From positions 62,001 through 126,000 of the forward strand of contig NZ_SLXV01000001.1 of the NCBI RefSeq assembly GCF_004341445.1: 64,000 nt of DNA. Direction: 5' to 3'. The stretch is from Baia soyae. GTDB lineage: Bacteria; Bacillota; Bacilli; Thermoactinomycetales; Thermoactinomycetaceae. A program made the position numbers and the translations under genes. Numbering within the stretch: position 1 is the stretch's first letter; each line of letters opens with the position of its first letter. Of this stretch, positions 17,607 through 25,562 are shown piece after piece. The notes under the pieces were generated by a model. It was not told where the DNA came from. It saw only the letters and a program-made list of their open reading frames with translations, and did not search any database.

Positions 17607-17732
17607 AGCGGGCTGGGAATGTTGGCTTTTAGTTAGTAGGGATTTGTTCCATAGGGATAGTGGATAGTAAGGGTTTTGTTCTAGTAGGTGGATTGGTAGG
17701 GTGGAGTTTGTTGATGCTAAGGTTGCGTGATC

Positions 17733-17939
17733 GAGGGCAGGAGTGTCTATTCGATCACGACTCAAATACCGATCCAGCGGAGAAGTAGAACTGTCCGCTC
17801 CGCTATCCTCCGCTGGGGCAGGTGCAAAACTCGCAAAGAACGCTCAAACAAGTTGCACCAAAAGCGCCCCATGCTATGGAAAGCTACGCTAAGTAGGATC
17901 GCTAACATCGCCGCAATCGAATAGACACTCCCTCCCCTC
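17733..17939 (-). repeat. Structured dispersed repeat, copy 1
   Basis: About 207 bases, in the opposite orientation to copies 2 and 3. Read on the minus strand it has the shared order of blocks: GCGATGTTAGCGA, CTACTTAGCGTAG, a GGTGCAA/TTGCACC hairpin whose loop contains TTTGAGCG and TTGCGAGTTTT, then GGAGCGGAC. The ends form a closing stem with 14 perfect pairs (AGTGTCTATTCGAT and its complement) extended by GAGGG/CCCTC. No open reading frame or transposase is inside it. Confidence 0.85.
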
Positions 17940-18125
17940 ATATCAGAAACGATTCATCAATCTTTGGTAGGGCTTTGTTGTAAGCGGGTTTTTCTCGATG
18001 ACATGATACCGACATTCTTCTGTAAGGGGCTAAATTAAAGATAGAAGTAGTTATCTGGAAAGAAAATACTGTTTTTTATTTTTAACCTCTATTGATGATT
18101 GATGAACCAGTAATGGAGTGGAAGA

Positions 18126-18323
18126 GGGGCATATGTGTTTGTTCTTAGCGATGTTAGTGAGCCTGCTTAGCGTAGTCCTTTGTAGCGAGGGTGTTTTGTG
18201 GCAAATGTTTGAGCGGTTTTTGCGAGTTTTTGCCACTTGCCCGAGCGAAGAAGGACGGAGCGGACTTGCTTTTTCACATCCTTGTGGGCTCACTATTGGA
18301 GCTGAGAACAGACACATTGCCCC
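18126..18323 (+). repeat. Structured dispersed repeat, copy 2
   Basis: About 198 bases closed by GGGGC-ATATGTGTTTGTTC and GAACAGACACATT-GCCCC arms. Inside are GTGAGCC/GGCTCAC, GTCCTT/AAGGAC, GGGTG/TGCCC and GTGGCAAA/TTTGCCAC stems, with the conserved GAGCGGTTTTTGCGAG loop and GGAGCGGACTTGCTTTT block. Inner blocks are strongly similar to copy 3 at 48147, but the closing stem has a different sequence that still pairs. CCCCGGG marks the right end in both copies. Confidence 0.85.
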
Positions 18324-18419
18324 GGGCCAGCTCCATATCTGGCTAGTCAATCACTCACTTATCTCTTCTCTTCTTTCTAATCATCTAATACCTGTCTATA
18401 ACCCTATAACCCACTACTG

Positions 18420-18449
18420 AACTCCTCCCTAGCAGGAGTTTTTTATTTT
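18420..18449 (+). terminator. Terminator upstream of polC
   Basis: AACTCCT pairs with AGGAGTT over a 7-base loop, followed by a run of T. It isolates polC from whatever is transcribed through the repeats. Confidence 0.8.
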
Positions 18450-18542
18450 CCACCGTATTTATAGCTGAATCTAGCATTATTTGATAGAATGAAAGACATT
18501 GTATAACGGTTGATTACAGAAATAGGGAGTAGGTCAAAAGTC

Positions 18543-21500
18543 ATGTATGATCCGATGATCAACCTTTTTAAGGAAGCAAATTTACCAAGAGAATGGTATA
18601 CCAACTACTATAAAAACGGACACATATTACGAGTAGAAGTAAGTGAACGACAAAATACATGGGATTTGTTTATGGAGTTTCCTAAACTGGTCCCACTTGA
18701 ACTTACCCATCAGTTTGCTCAGGCGCTGATGAATCATTATAAAGAATGGACAGTTCAAGTTCATTATCGATATCAATCAATCGACCATCAAGTTGCGTTG
18801 CAGCAAGCGAAAACCTTTATTCAAAAACAAATTAATGAAAATCATACACGTTCTGCGGCGGCTTGGTTAGGGAAAGCGGAGTGGGTGCTTCAGGAAAATG
18901 AGATTTGCATCCAACTTCCGAATCCAGCTGTTCAAGCAATGGCGGAGAAGTTGCAAATCGCCGATCATGTGGCCCGTTACTACCTGGAGTATACAGGGTG
19001 CCAGATGAGAGTTCGATTGGTTAGCGAGCAAAATCAAGCGGATTACCGGACGGAGCTTTTGCAAAAGAGGGCTGAGGAAGAGCAAGTGCTCATCGAACAA
19101 GTGATGGAAGCGGAACGAGAACGGGCCGCGACGATGGCGGATATAGCAGAGCCTTCTATAGAAGTTGCTAAAAAGCTAGGAGTACACATCGGAAATGAGT
19201 CCGTTCCGATTCAAACTATTCAGGAAGAAGATCGACGGGTAACGGTACAAGGAAAGATTTTTAAAGCGGAGATTCGTGATTTAAAAAGCGGGCGCAAGCT
19301 TCTAACTTTCAACATCACGGATTACACGGATTCGATTTCTTGTAAGTGTTTTGCTCGCGATAAGGAGCAAGCACAAGTCTTCCAACAGATTCAAAATGGC
19401 GACTGGGTTAAAATCCGCGGTGATGTACAATTTGATACGTTTTCCCGGGAGCTCTGTTTCATGATAAACGACCTCCAAGAAGTTTCGTCTCCTGTACGAA
19501 AAGATGATGCAGAGGAGAAACGAATTGAGCTTCATTTACATACATCCATGTCTCCTATGGATGGGTTACTCGCCCCGAGTGATTTTGTAAAAAAGGTAGC
19601 AAAGTGGGGGCACAAAGCGGTAGCGATTACCGATCATGGCGGTGTTCAAGCTTTCCCGAAGGCTTACGAAGCGGCTAACGATGCGGGTATCAAGCTGTTA
19701 TTTGGAATGGAAGCCAACATCGTGGATGATGCAGTGCCTGTAACGATGAATCCACGCCCTACGAATCTAGTAGATGAGACGTATGTGGTATTTGACGTGG
19801 AGACGACAGGGCTTTCGGCGGTACACGATGTGATTATCGAGCTGGCAGCGGTCAAAATTCATAACGGAAAAGTGATCGATAAATTTTCTGAGTTTGCCAA
19901 TCCACATCGTCCACTAGCTCCGAAAATCATTGAACTAACTCATATTACGGATAGTATGCTGGTTGATGCACCTGAAGTAGACGAGGTAGTAGCCAGATTT
20001 CTTGATTTTATTGGCGATTGTGTGCTCGTGGCTCATAATGCTCGGTTTGATATGGGCTTTTTACAACAAGCCGCCAATCGAATTAATGGCCCACAAGTGA
20101 TGAACCCGGTCATCGATACCTTGGAGTTGGGACGTTTTTTGTACCCATCACTAAAAAATCACCGTCTAAATAACTTATCCAAGCACCTGGACGTCCATCT
20201 TGAACAGCATCACCGTGCGATTTACGATGCGGAAGCGACTGGGTATGTGTTTTGGAAAATGGCGCAGGAAGCAGAGAAGAGAAAACTATTTACACTGGAA
20301 GACTTGAATCAAAACGTAGATTTCATTGATGTGAAACGTTCTAGACCGTACCATGTAATCCTTTTTGCTAAGAACGAACCCGGGCTTTATCATTTATATA
20401 AATTGGTTTCGATTGCTCACACAGAGTATTTCTATCGAGTCCCTCGAATTCCACGCAGTAAATTAGAAGAATTCAGGGAAGGCTTAGTGATCGGTTCTGG
20501 TTGTGAGAAAGGCGAATTATATGATGCGGCTCTCAATAAGAGCCCTGAAGATGTTGAAAAGCTGGCGGGTTTCTATGATTATCTAGAGATCCAACCGATT
20601 GATGTAAATATGCATTTGGTCGAAAAGGGCTTCGTTGCTAGCCCTGAGCAACTGAGAGCGGCTAATCGGCTTATTGTTCAAATGGGAGAGAAGTTAGGGA
20701 AGCCAGTAGTAGCGACTTCCAATGCCCATTATTTGAACCCTGAAGAGGCGATTCACCGCACGATTCTGTATCGGAACCTGAGTGGAGGACGATTTACAGA
20801 CGATCTTTCGCCAGCTCATCTACGGACGACAAACGAGATGTTGCAAGAGTTTTCATATCTAGGTGAGAAGAAAGCAAGAGAAGTGGTAATTACCAATACG
20901 CATCTCGTTGCGGATATGATGGAAGAGCTAAAGCCATTCCCGGACGACCTTCATGCACCGAAGCTAGAAGGAGCAGAGGAAGAATTGCGAAGCTCTTGCT
21001 ACGAAAATGCCGAGGCGAAGTATGGAAGTCCTTTACCTGAGATCGTAGAGGCAAGGCTGGAAAAAGAGCTAAAAAGTATTATTGGAAACGGATTTGCGGT
21101 TATTTACATCATCTCTCGTCGGCTCGTTATGAAGTCGAATGAAGATGGGTACTTAGTAGGTTCACGTGGTTCCGTTGGATCCTCCTTTGTGGCGACGATG
21201 AGTAACATTACCGAGGTAAATCCTCTCCAACCACACTATGTATGCTCATCTTGTCAGTATAGCGAGTTTATCTTAGATGGTAGTGTAGACTCTGGCTTTG
21301 ATTTACCAGAGAAAAATTGTCCTAAATGTGGTAAGAAGCTAGATAAAGATGGACAAGATATTCCGTTTGAAACGTTCCTCGGCTTTGAAGGAGATAAAAC
21401 ACCCGATATCGATTTAAATTTCTCAGGTGAGTATCAAGGTCGGATTCACGAATACACCGAGGAATGGCTAGGAAAGCAGTCGATCTTCCGTGCAGGAACC

Positions 21501-22826
21501 ATCGCGACCGTAAAAGAAAAAACAGCGATTGGATATGTGAAGAAATATGCAGAACAACAAGGAAAAAACTTCCGTTTCGCTGAGATCCAGCGTCTAGCAG
21601 AGGGATGCGTCGACGTCAAACGGACGACAGGTCAGCATCCCGGTGGACTGATGGTTGTGCCACAAGGAAGCGATGTCTTAAAGTTTACTCCCGTTCAATA
21701 TCCTGCTGACGATATGAATGCGAAAACAGAGACCACTCATTTTAACTATAAAGCGATTGAAGGGCGACTCTTGAAACTGGACTTGCTAGCCCACCAAGAC
21801 CCTACCACCTTACGGATGTTACAAGATACGTCTGGGATTGATCCGCTTCATTTACCGCTTGATGACTCTAAGGTGCTTAGCATCTTTAACTCATTAAATG
21901 CACTCGGAATTAAACCTGAAAATGTAAATGGAATCAAGGTCGGGACAACCGGAATCCCTGAGTTTGGGACAGGTTTTGTAAGACAGATGCTAGAGGAGAC
22001 GAGGCCGACTACGTTTTCGGAGTTAGTAAGAATTTCGGGCTTATCACACGGTACAGACGTATGGCTCGGAAATGCGCAAGAATTGGTCAAAAAGGGTCAC
22101 AAGCTCTCTGAAACCATTTGTACCCGTGACGAGATCATGAGCTATTTGATGTATCAAGGCCTACCGCCGAAGCTTTCCTTCGATATTATGGAGAAAGTGC
22201 GGAAAGGAAAGGGCCTCTCTCCTGCATTTGAAGAGGAGATGCGCAACAATAAAGTGCCTGAGTGGTATATTGATTCATGTAAAAAAATCAAGTATATGTT
22301 CCCTCGTGCCCATGCCGTTGCCTATGTAACCATGGCCGTGCGGATTGCATGGTACAAAGTGTATCAACCCATTCACTACTATGCCGCCTTTTTCTATCGC
22401 ATGATCGATGGATTTGACTGTGAAGTGATCTTAAAAGGACCCACTCACGTCGAGCAAACGATGAAAGAAATTAAAGAAAAAGGATTCTCCGCTTCAGCTA
22501 AGGAGAAAGGCTTATACACCACGCTCGAGCTGGTGCAAGAGTACTTTGCAAGAGGATTTACATTTAAACCAATTGACATCTATCGCTCCCATGCGACTCA
22601 ATTTGTCATGGAGGGCGACCAAACCCTCATTCCACCATTTAAATCACTCGAAGGTTTAGGAGAGAGCGTTGCTTATAAAATCATGGAAGCCCGTAAAAAC
22701 GGGGACTTCCTCTCGATCGACGACTTCCAACAGCGTACCAAGGCGAGTTCGACCACGATTGACTTGCTTAGGACAATGGGGTGCATGGAGGGGCTTCCGC
22801 AGAGTAATCAGCTCACTTTGTTTTAA
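18543..22826 (+). CDS. polC: DNA polymerase III alpha subunit, PolC type
   Basis: A 1427-residue replicative polymerase of low-GC Gram-positives. In order: an N-terminal domain, an OB fold (about 230-310, with ITDYTDSISCKCF), a PHP domain (HLHT at H331) split by the 3'-5' proofreading exonuclease (FDVETTGL from 416; D418, E420), then the polymerase. The four-cysteine zinc module is at C901, C904, C926 and C929, and the catalytic PDIDLNF aspartates are D955 and D957. I chose ATG 18543; an earlier in-frame TTG at 18510 has no ribosome site. In B. subtilis polC is not next to spoIIIA, so this location marks a rearrangement. Confidence 0.97.
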   Translation: MYDPMINLFKEANLPREWYTNYYKNGHILRVEVSERQNTWDLFMEFPKLVPLELTHQFAQALMNHYKEWTVQVHYRYQSIDHQVALQQAKTFIQKQINENHTRSAAAWLGKAEWVLQENEICIQLPNPAVQAMAEKLQIADHVARYYLEYTGCQMRVRLVSEQNQADYRTELLQKRAEEEQVLIEQVMEAERERAATMADIAEPSIEVAKKLGVHIGNESVPIQTIQEEDRRVTVQGKIFKAEIRDLKSGRKLLTFNITDYTDSISCKCFARDKEQAQVFQQIQNGDWVKIRGDVQFDTFSRELCFMINDLQEVSSPVRKDDAEEKRIELHLHTSMSPMDGLLAPSDFVKKVAKWGHKAVAITDHGGVQAFPKAYEAANDAGIKLLFGMEANIVDDAVPVTMNPRPTNLVDETYVVFDVETTGLSAVHDVIIELAAVKIHNGKVIDKFSEFANPHRPLAPKIIELTHITDSMLVDAPEVDEVVARFLDFIGDCVLVAHNARFDMGFLQQAANRINGPQVMNPVIDTLELGRFLYPSLKNHRLNNLSKHLDVHLEQHHRAIYDAEATGYVFWKMAQEAEKRKLFTLEDLNQNVDFIDVKRSRPYHVILFAKNEPGLYHLYKLVSIAHTEYFYRVPRIPRSKLEEFREGLVIGSGCEKGELYDAALNKSPEDVEKLAGFYDYLEIQPIDVNMHLVEKGFVASPEQLRAANRLIVQMGEKLGKPVVATSNAHYLNPEEAIHRTILYRNLSGGRFTDDLSPAHLRTTNEMLQEFSYLGEKKAREVVITNTHLVADMMEELKPFPDDLHAPKLEGAEEELRSSCYENAEAKYGSPLPEIVEARLEKELKSIIGNGFAVIYIISRRLVMKSNEDGYLVGSRGSVGSSFVATMSNITEVNPLQPHYVCSSCQYSEFILDGSVDSGFDLPEKNCPKCGKKLDKDGQDIPFETFLGFEGDKTPDIDLNFSGEYQGRIHEYTEEWLGKQSIFRAGTIATVKEKTAIGYVKKYAEQQGKNFRFAEIQRLAEGCVDVKRTTGQHPGGLMVVPQGSDVLKFTPVQYPADDMNAKTETTHFNYKAIEGRLLKLDLLAHQDPTTLRMLQDTSGIDPLHLPLDDSKVLSIFNSLNALGIKPENVNGIKVGTTGIPEFGTGFVRQMLEETRPTTFSELVRISGLSHGTDVWLGNAQELVKKGHKLSETICTRDEIMSYLMYQGLPPKLSFDIMEKVRKGKGLSPAFEEEMRNNKVPEWYIDSCKKIKYMFPRAHAVAYVTMAVRIAWYKVYQPIHYYAAFFYRMIDGFDCEVILKGPTHVEQTMKEIKEKGFSASAKEKGLYTTLELVQEYFARGFTFKPIDIYRSHATQFVMEGDQTLIPPFKSLEGLGESVAYKIMEARKNGDFLSIDDFQQRTKASSTTIDLLRTMGCMEGLPQSNQLTLF

Positions 22827-22843
22827 GGAATGCATAATAGGAA

Positions 22844-22881
22844 AAAAGCGAGGAGCCTACGCTAGTAGACTCCTCGCTTTT
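22844..22881 (+). terminator. Terminator of polC
   Basis: AAAAGCGAGGAG pairs with CTCCTCGCTTTT, with an inner CTAC/GTAG stem. Confidence 0.9.
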
Positions 22882-23044
22882 GTGTTTATAGTGTATTTTT
22901 GGTCTAATAATTAATTTAAAAAAATGATAAATATTTATAAATAAAATATATCCACACTTTTAAAAGTTTATTTTTTAGATGAAAGTAGAGAAAAAACGAT
23001 CTGAAAAAAACTTTTCTTTTTATCTGATCTATTAGATAATGATT

Positions 23045-23064
23045 GATAATGAATCTCATTATTG
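23045..23064. promoter_or_regulatory. Probable Fur box of the feo operon
   Basis: ATAATGA-ATC-TCATTAT (23046-23062) is a perfect dyad close to the Fur consensus GATAATNATTATC. A further GATAATGAT half-site is at 23034-23042. It lies 19 bases before feoA, where bound Fur with iron would block transcription. The preceding 150 bases are very AT-rich and hold no gene. Confidence 0.75.
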
Positions 23065-23080
23065 GATGGGAGTGTGCAAG

Positions 23081-23308
23081 ATGACACTATCTGAGTTAGA
23101 AGAAGGGCTACAGGCTCGTATCATTGATTTATCGGGTATAAATCCATTAGTTAGACGTAGATTACTTGATTTAGGCATTCTAGAAGGAAGTATGATTCGC
23201 TTGATTCATAGACTTCCGTTAAGAGGCGCATTTGCGCTAGAGGTAAATCATCAAGAGTTTGGCCTTCGCTATGCTGAGGCGAAGAGGATTGAGGTTGAAG
23301 TCGTATGA
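23081..23308 (+). CDS. feoA: Ferrous iron transport protein A
   Basis: A 75-residue SH3-like cytosolic protein with LSELEEGLQARIIDL, NPLVRRRLLDLGILEGS and LRGAFALEVNHQEFGLRYAEAKRIEV, the standard FeoA layout. It assists FeoB-mediated Fe(II) uptake. The ATG at 23081 follows GGGAGTG. It overlaps feoB by 4 bases (ATGA), and a probable Fur box lies upstream. Confidence 0.93.
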   Translation: MTLSELEEGLQARIIDLSGINPLVRRRLLDLGILEGSMIRLIHRLPLRGAFALEVNHQEFGLRYAEAKRIEVEVV

Positions 23309-25077
23309 AATCGATTGCATTAGCAGGGAATCCGAACACAGGTAAGACTTCCCTTTTTAACATGCTAACGAAGTCCTATGAATATGTTGGGAACTGGACT
23401 GGAGTTACGGTAGAAAAGAAAGTAGGTAAGTTAAAAAGCGGGGATGCAGAGTTAGTGGATCTTCCGGGGATTTATTCGTTAAATCCATTGTCTAAAGATG
23501 AAGGGGTTTCCATCCATTATCTGATGAATGAAATGCCATCTACGATTATCAATATTGTGGACGGTTCCCTTTTGGAACGAAATCTTAACTTAACAGTTCA
23601 ACTGTTGGAGTATGGACAGCCACTTTTGATTGGTTTAAACATGGTAGATATAGCTAAAAGTCGGGGAATTCGGATCGATCAGAAGAAGTTAGCAAAATTG
23701 CTAGGGGTCCCTGTGGTTCCGATTATTGCTAGAACGGGAAGCGGTTGTGATGAAGTTTTAGATAAACTGGATCAATCTGTATCTCCTTCTACATTTCAGA
23801 TTGATTATGGAGAAATCATCGAGCAAGCGATTTCAGTGATAGATGCTAGGTTAGAAGCCGACCCTCCATATCATCACAGGTGGTTAGCGATTCAATTTCT
23901 CGAAGGAAATCAAGTGGTAAAAGACAAGTTATCAGCTTGGATTCCAGAGGAAGATTTGAATCAGTTATATGATCAAACAGAGAAGAGGATCAAAGATACA
24001 GGAGAGTCGCATTCACTTCCTTCTTATATCTACAAAGCACGAAATGAGCGAATTAAAGCAATTATAGGGGACTCGGTTCATGTAGAACAAAATTCTACGA
24101 CGAATTGGACGGAGAAAATCGACCGAATTCTATTAAATCGATTTCTTGGAATTCCGTTGTTTTTGGCAGTCATGTATCTTGTTTTTCAGTTCACTTTTGA
24201 CTGGCTGGGCAGTCAAATATCGGATCAACTGGATGGCTTTTTATCAGGACCCGTTTCAGATGGATTAACTTGGCTATTAACAACATGTGGGGCATCATCG
24301 TTTATAAAATCAGTTGTACTGGAGGGAATCGTATCAGGTGTGGGGGGAGTTTTAGTTTTCGTACCCCAGATTTTTATTTTGTTTTTCTTTATATCTTGGC
24401 TTGAGGATTCAGGCTATATGGCGCGGATTGCATTACTGATGGATCGATTGATGAGCTCTGTGGGTCTAAATGGTAAGGCATTTATTCCGATGATTATTGG
24501 ATTCGGGTGCAATGTGCCGGGAATTATGGCGGCTCGAACTATTGAGCATCCAAAGGAGAGATTGTTGACTATCCTTCTATCGCCCTTAATGTCATGTTCG
24601 GCGAGATTGACTGTGTATGCCCTTTTTGCTGCTGCTTTCTTTAGTAGCCACCAATCATTAATTGTGTTATCTCTTTATGTGCTCAGTATCGTTACTGCTT
24701 TATTATTAGCGAAATTATTTTCGTCTACATTCTTAAAACATGAGGATCAGTCTGCTTTTGTGATTGAATTACCTCCTTATCGGGTTCCACAATGGCGCAT
24801 TTTGCTAAGAAGTACGTGGGAAAAGGGAAAGGGGTTTGTTCGAAAGGCAGGAACCTTTATTTTTGGAGGTTCTGTCGTGATCTGGTTACTGAGCTACTCG
24901 GGCCCAAGTGGCTTTGATGTAGAGATGAACCAAAGTTTTCTTGCGATCATTGGCAATGCGATTGCACCGCTTTTTGATCCAATTGGCTTTGGGAATTGGC
25001 AAGCAGGAGCTTCACTTCTCACGGGCTTTCTAGCTAAAGAAGTAGTGGTTTCTACGATGAATATTAATGACGCCTGA
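23305..25077 (+). CDS. feoB: Ferrous iron transporter FeoB, N-terminal 590 residues (frameshifted)
   Basis: The cytosolic G domain (GNPNTGKT at 8-15, DLPGIYSLNP, NMVD) is followed by the membrane permease with two Gate motifs, including GFGCNVPGIMAARTI. The frame ends prematurely at 25075-25077, just after LAKEVVVSTMN, where intact FeoB continues with one or two more helices. The missing piece lies immediately downstream in another frame. Removing one base near 25066 would restore a protein of about 665 residues, the normal size. Either a real frameshift, a sequencing error, or a split gene. Fe(II) import across the cell membrane is the known role. Confidence 0.9.
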   Translation: MKSIALAGNPNTGKTSLFNMLTKSYEYVGNWTGVTVEKKVGKLKSGDAELVDLPGIYSLNPLSKDEGVSIHYLMNEMPSTIINIVDGSLLERNLNLTVQLLEYGQPLLIGLNMVDIAKSRGIRIDQKKLAKLLGVPVVPIIARTGSGCDEVLDKLDQSVSPSTFQIDYGEIIEQAISVIDARLEADPPYHHRWLAIQFLEGNQVVKDKLSAWIPEEDLNQLYDQTEKRIKDTGESHSLPSYIYKARNERIKAIIGDSVHVEQNSTTNWTEKIDRILLNRFLGIPLFLAVMYLVFQFTFDWLGSQISDQLDGFLSGPVSDGLTWLLTTCGASSFIKSVVLEGIVSGVGGVLVFVPQIFILFFFISWLEDSGYMARIALLMDRLMSSVGLNGKAFIPMIIGFGCNVPGIMAARTIEHPKERLLTILLSPLMSCSARLTVYALFAAAFFSSHQSLIVLSLYVLSIVTALLLAKLFSSTFLKHEDQSAFVIELPPYRVPQWRILLRSTWEKGKGFVRKAGTFIFGGSVVIWLLSYSGPSGFDVEMNQSFLAIIGNAIAPLFDPIGFGNWQAGASLLTGFLAKEVVVSTMNINDA

Positions 25078-25306
25078 CGATGCAGCTCTTCAAGGAGTAT
25101 TAGGTCAATTTTTTACACCTTTACAGGCATATAGCTTTATGGCTTTTATTCTTCTTTACGTTCCTTGCCTTGCGACGGTCGCAGTTATTCAAAAAGAGAC
25201 GATGTCAAAAAAATGGACCTGGTTTTCCATTGTGTATGCTCTCATTGTTGCATATGGGATCTCTCTCGTGATCTATCAAGGAGGACGTCTCCTGGGATTC
25301 CATTAG
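25067..25306 (+). CDS. FeoB C-terminal fragment in shifted frame
   Basis: 79 residues that match the end of FeoB: FTPLQAYSFMAFILLYVPC, AVIQKET and a last membrane helix ending LVIYQGGRLLG. The ATG at 25067 lies within the overlap with the upstream part and has no convincing ribosome site, so independent translation is doubtful. Confidence 0.75.
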   Translation: MTPDDAALQGVLGQFFTPLQAYSFMAFILLYVPCLATVAVIQKETMSKKWTWFSIVYALIVAYGISLVIYQGGRLLGFH

Positions 25307-25334
25307 AAATTATGTGTGAGAATAGAGGGATAAA

Positions 25335-25505
25335 ATGATTGCAAATCTACTGATTGGCATTCTCATTTTCGGATATGCGGGATGGACTATCATGCGTTTT
25401 GTACGAAAGTCAAAGCAAGGAAAGTGTGCGACATGCAGTTTGAATAAACGTTGTAGCTCAGTATGCAATGATTCACAAGATCAAAGTCATAAGACATTCG
25501 CATAA
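25335..25505 (+). CDS. FeoB-associated Cys-rich membrane protein
   Basis: A 56-residue protein. One N-terminal membrane helix (MIANLLIGILIFGYAGWTIM) is followed by a basic stretch and four cysteines in the pattern CATC-x5-CSSVC. This matches the FeoB_associated family found next to feoB in Firmicutes. GAGGG is 5 bases upstream of the ATG. It lies 28 bases after the feoB C-terminal frame and completes the iron operon. Its role in Fe(II) uptake is suggested only by context. Confidence 0.85.
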   Translation: MIANLLIGILIFGYAGWTIMRFVRKSKQGKCATCSLNKRCSSVCNDSQDQSHKTFA

Positions 25506-25513
25506 CTGGATAT

Positions 25514-25560
25514 AAAAAAGGAGGATTCAAGGTTTTGTAGCTCTGAATCCTCCTTTTTTC
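25514..25560. terminator. Bidirectional terminator, feo operon and murA-like gene
   Basis: A 16-bp stem (AAAAAAGGAGGATTCA with its complement) closed by a 14-base loop, with A-run and T-run on opposite sides. It serves both convergent transcripts. Confidence 0.92.
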
Positions 25561-25562
25561 AA

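Larger units (their letters stand above)
17607..18542. other. Gene-free interval between spoIIIAH and polC
   Basis: 936 bases without a credible gene. They hold two inverted copies of the structured repeat (listed separately) and one terminator. I see nothing recognisable in 17607-17732, 17940-18125 and 18324-18419. Open frames here, such as 18118-18420, run through the repeat stems and have no homology I recognise. Confidence 0.8.

Noticed and set aside
17733-18323. Insertion sequence or MITE with a transposase nearby
   Set aside because: No transposase is present and the terminal arms differ in sequence among copies, which does not fit recognition by one transposase. Mobility by another mechanism is not excluded.
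18118-18420. Open frame of 100 codons on the plus strand covering repeat copy 2
   Set aside because: It runs through stems and loops of the repeat, has no ribosome site and no family features, and is not conserved as a frame in copy 3.
23305-25306. Programmed frameshifting in feoB
   Set aside because: A +1 shift is needed and I see no known slippery site or stimulatory structure; mutation or sequence error is simpler.
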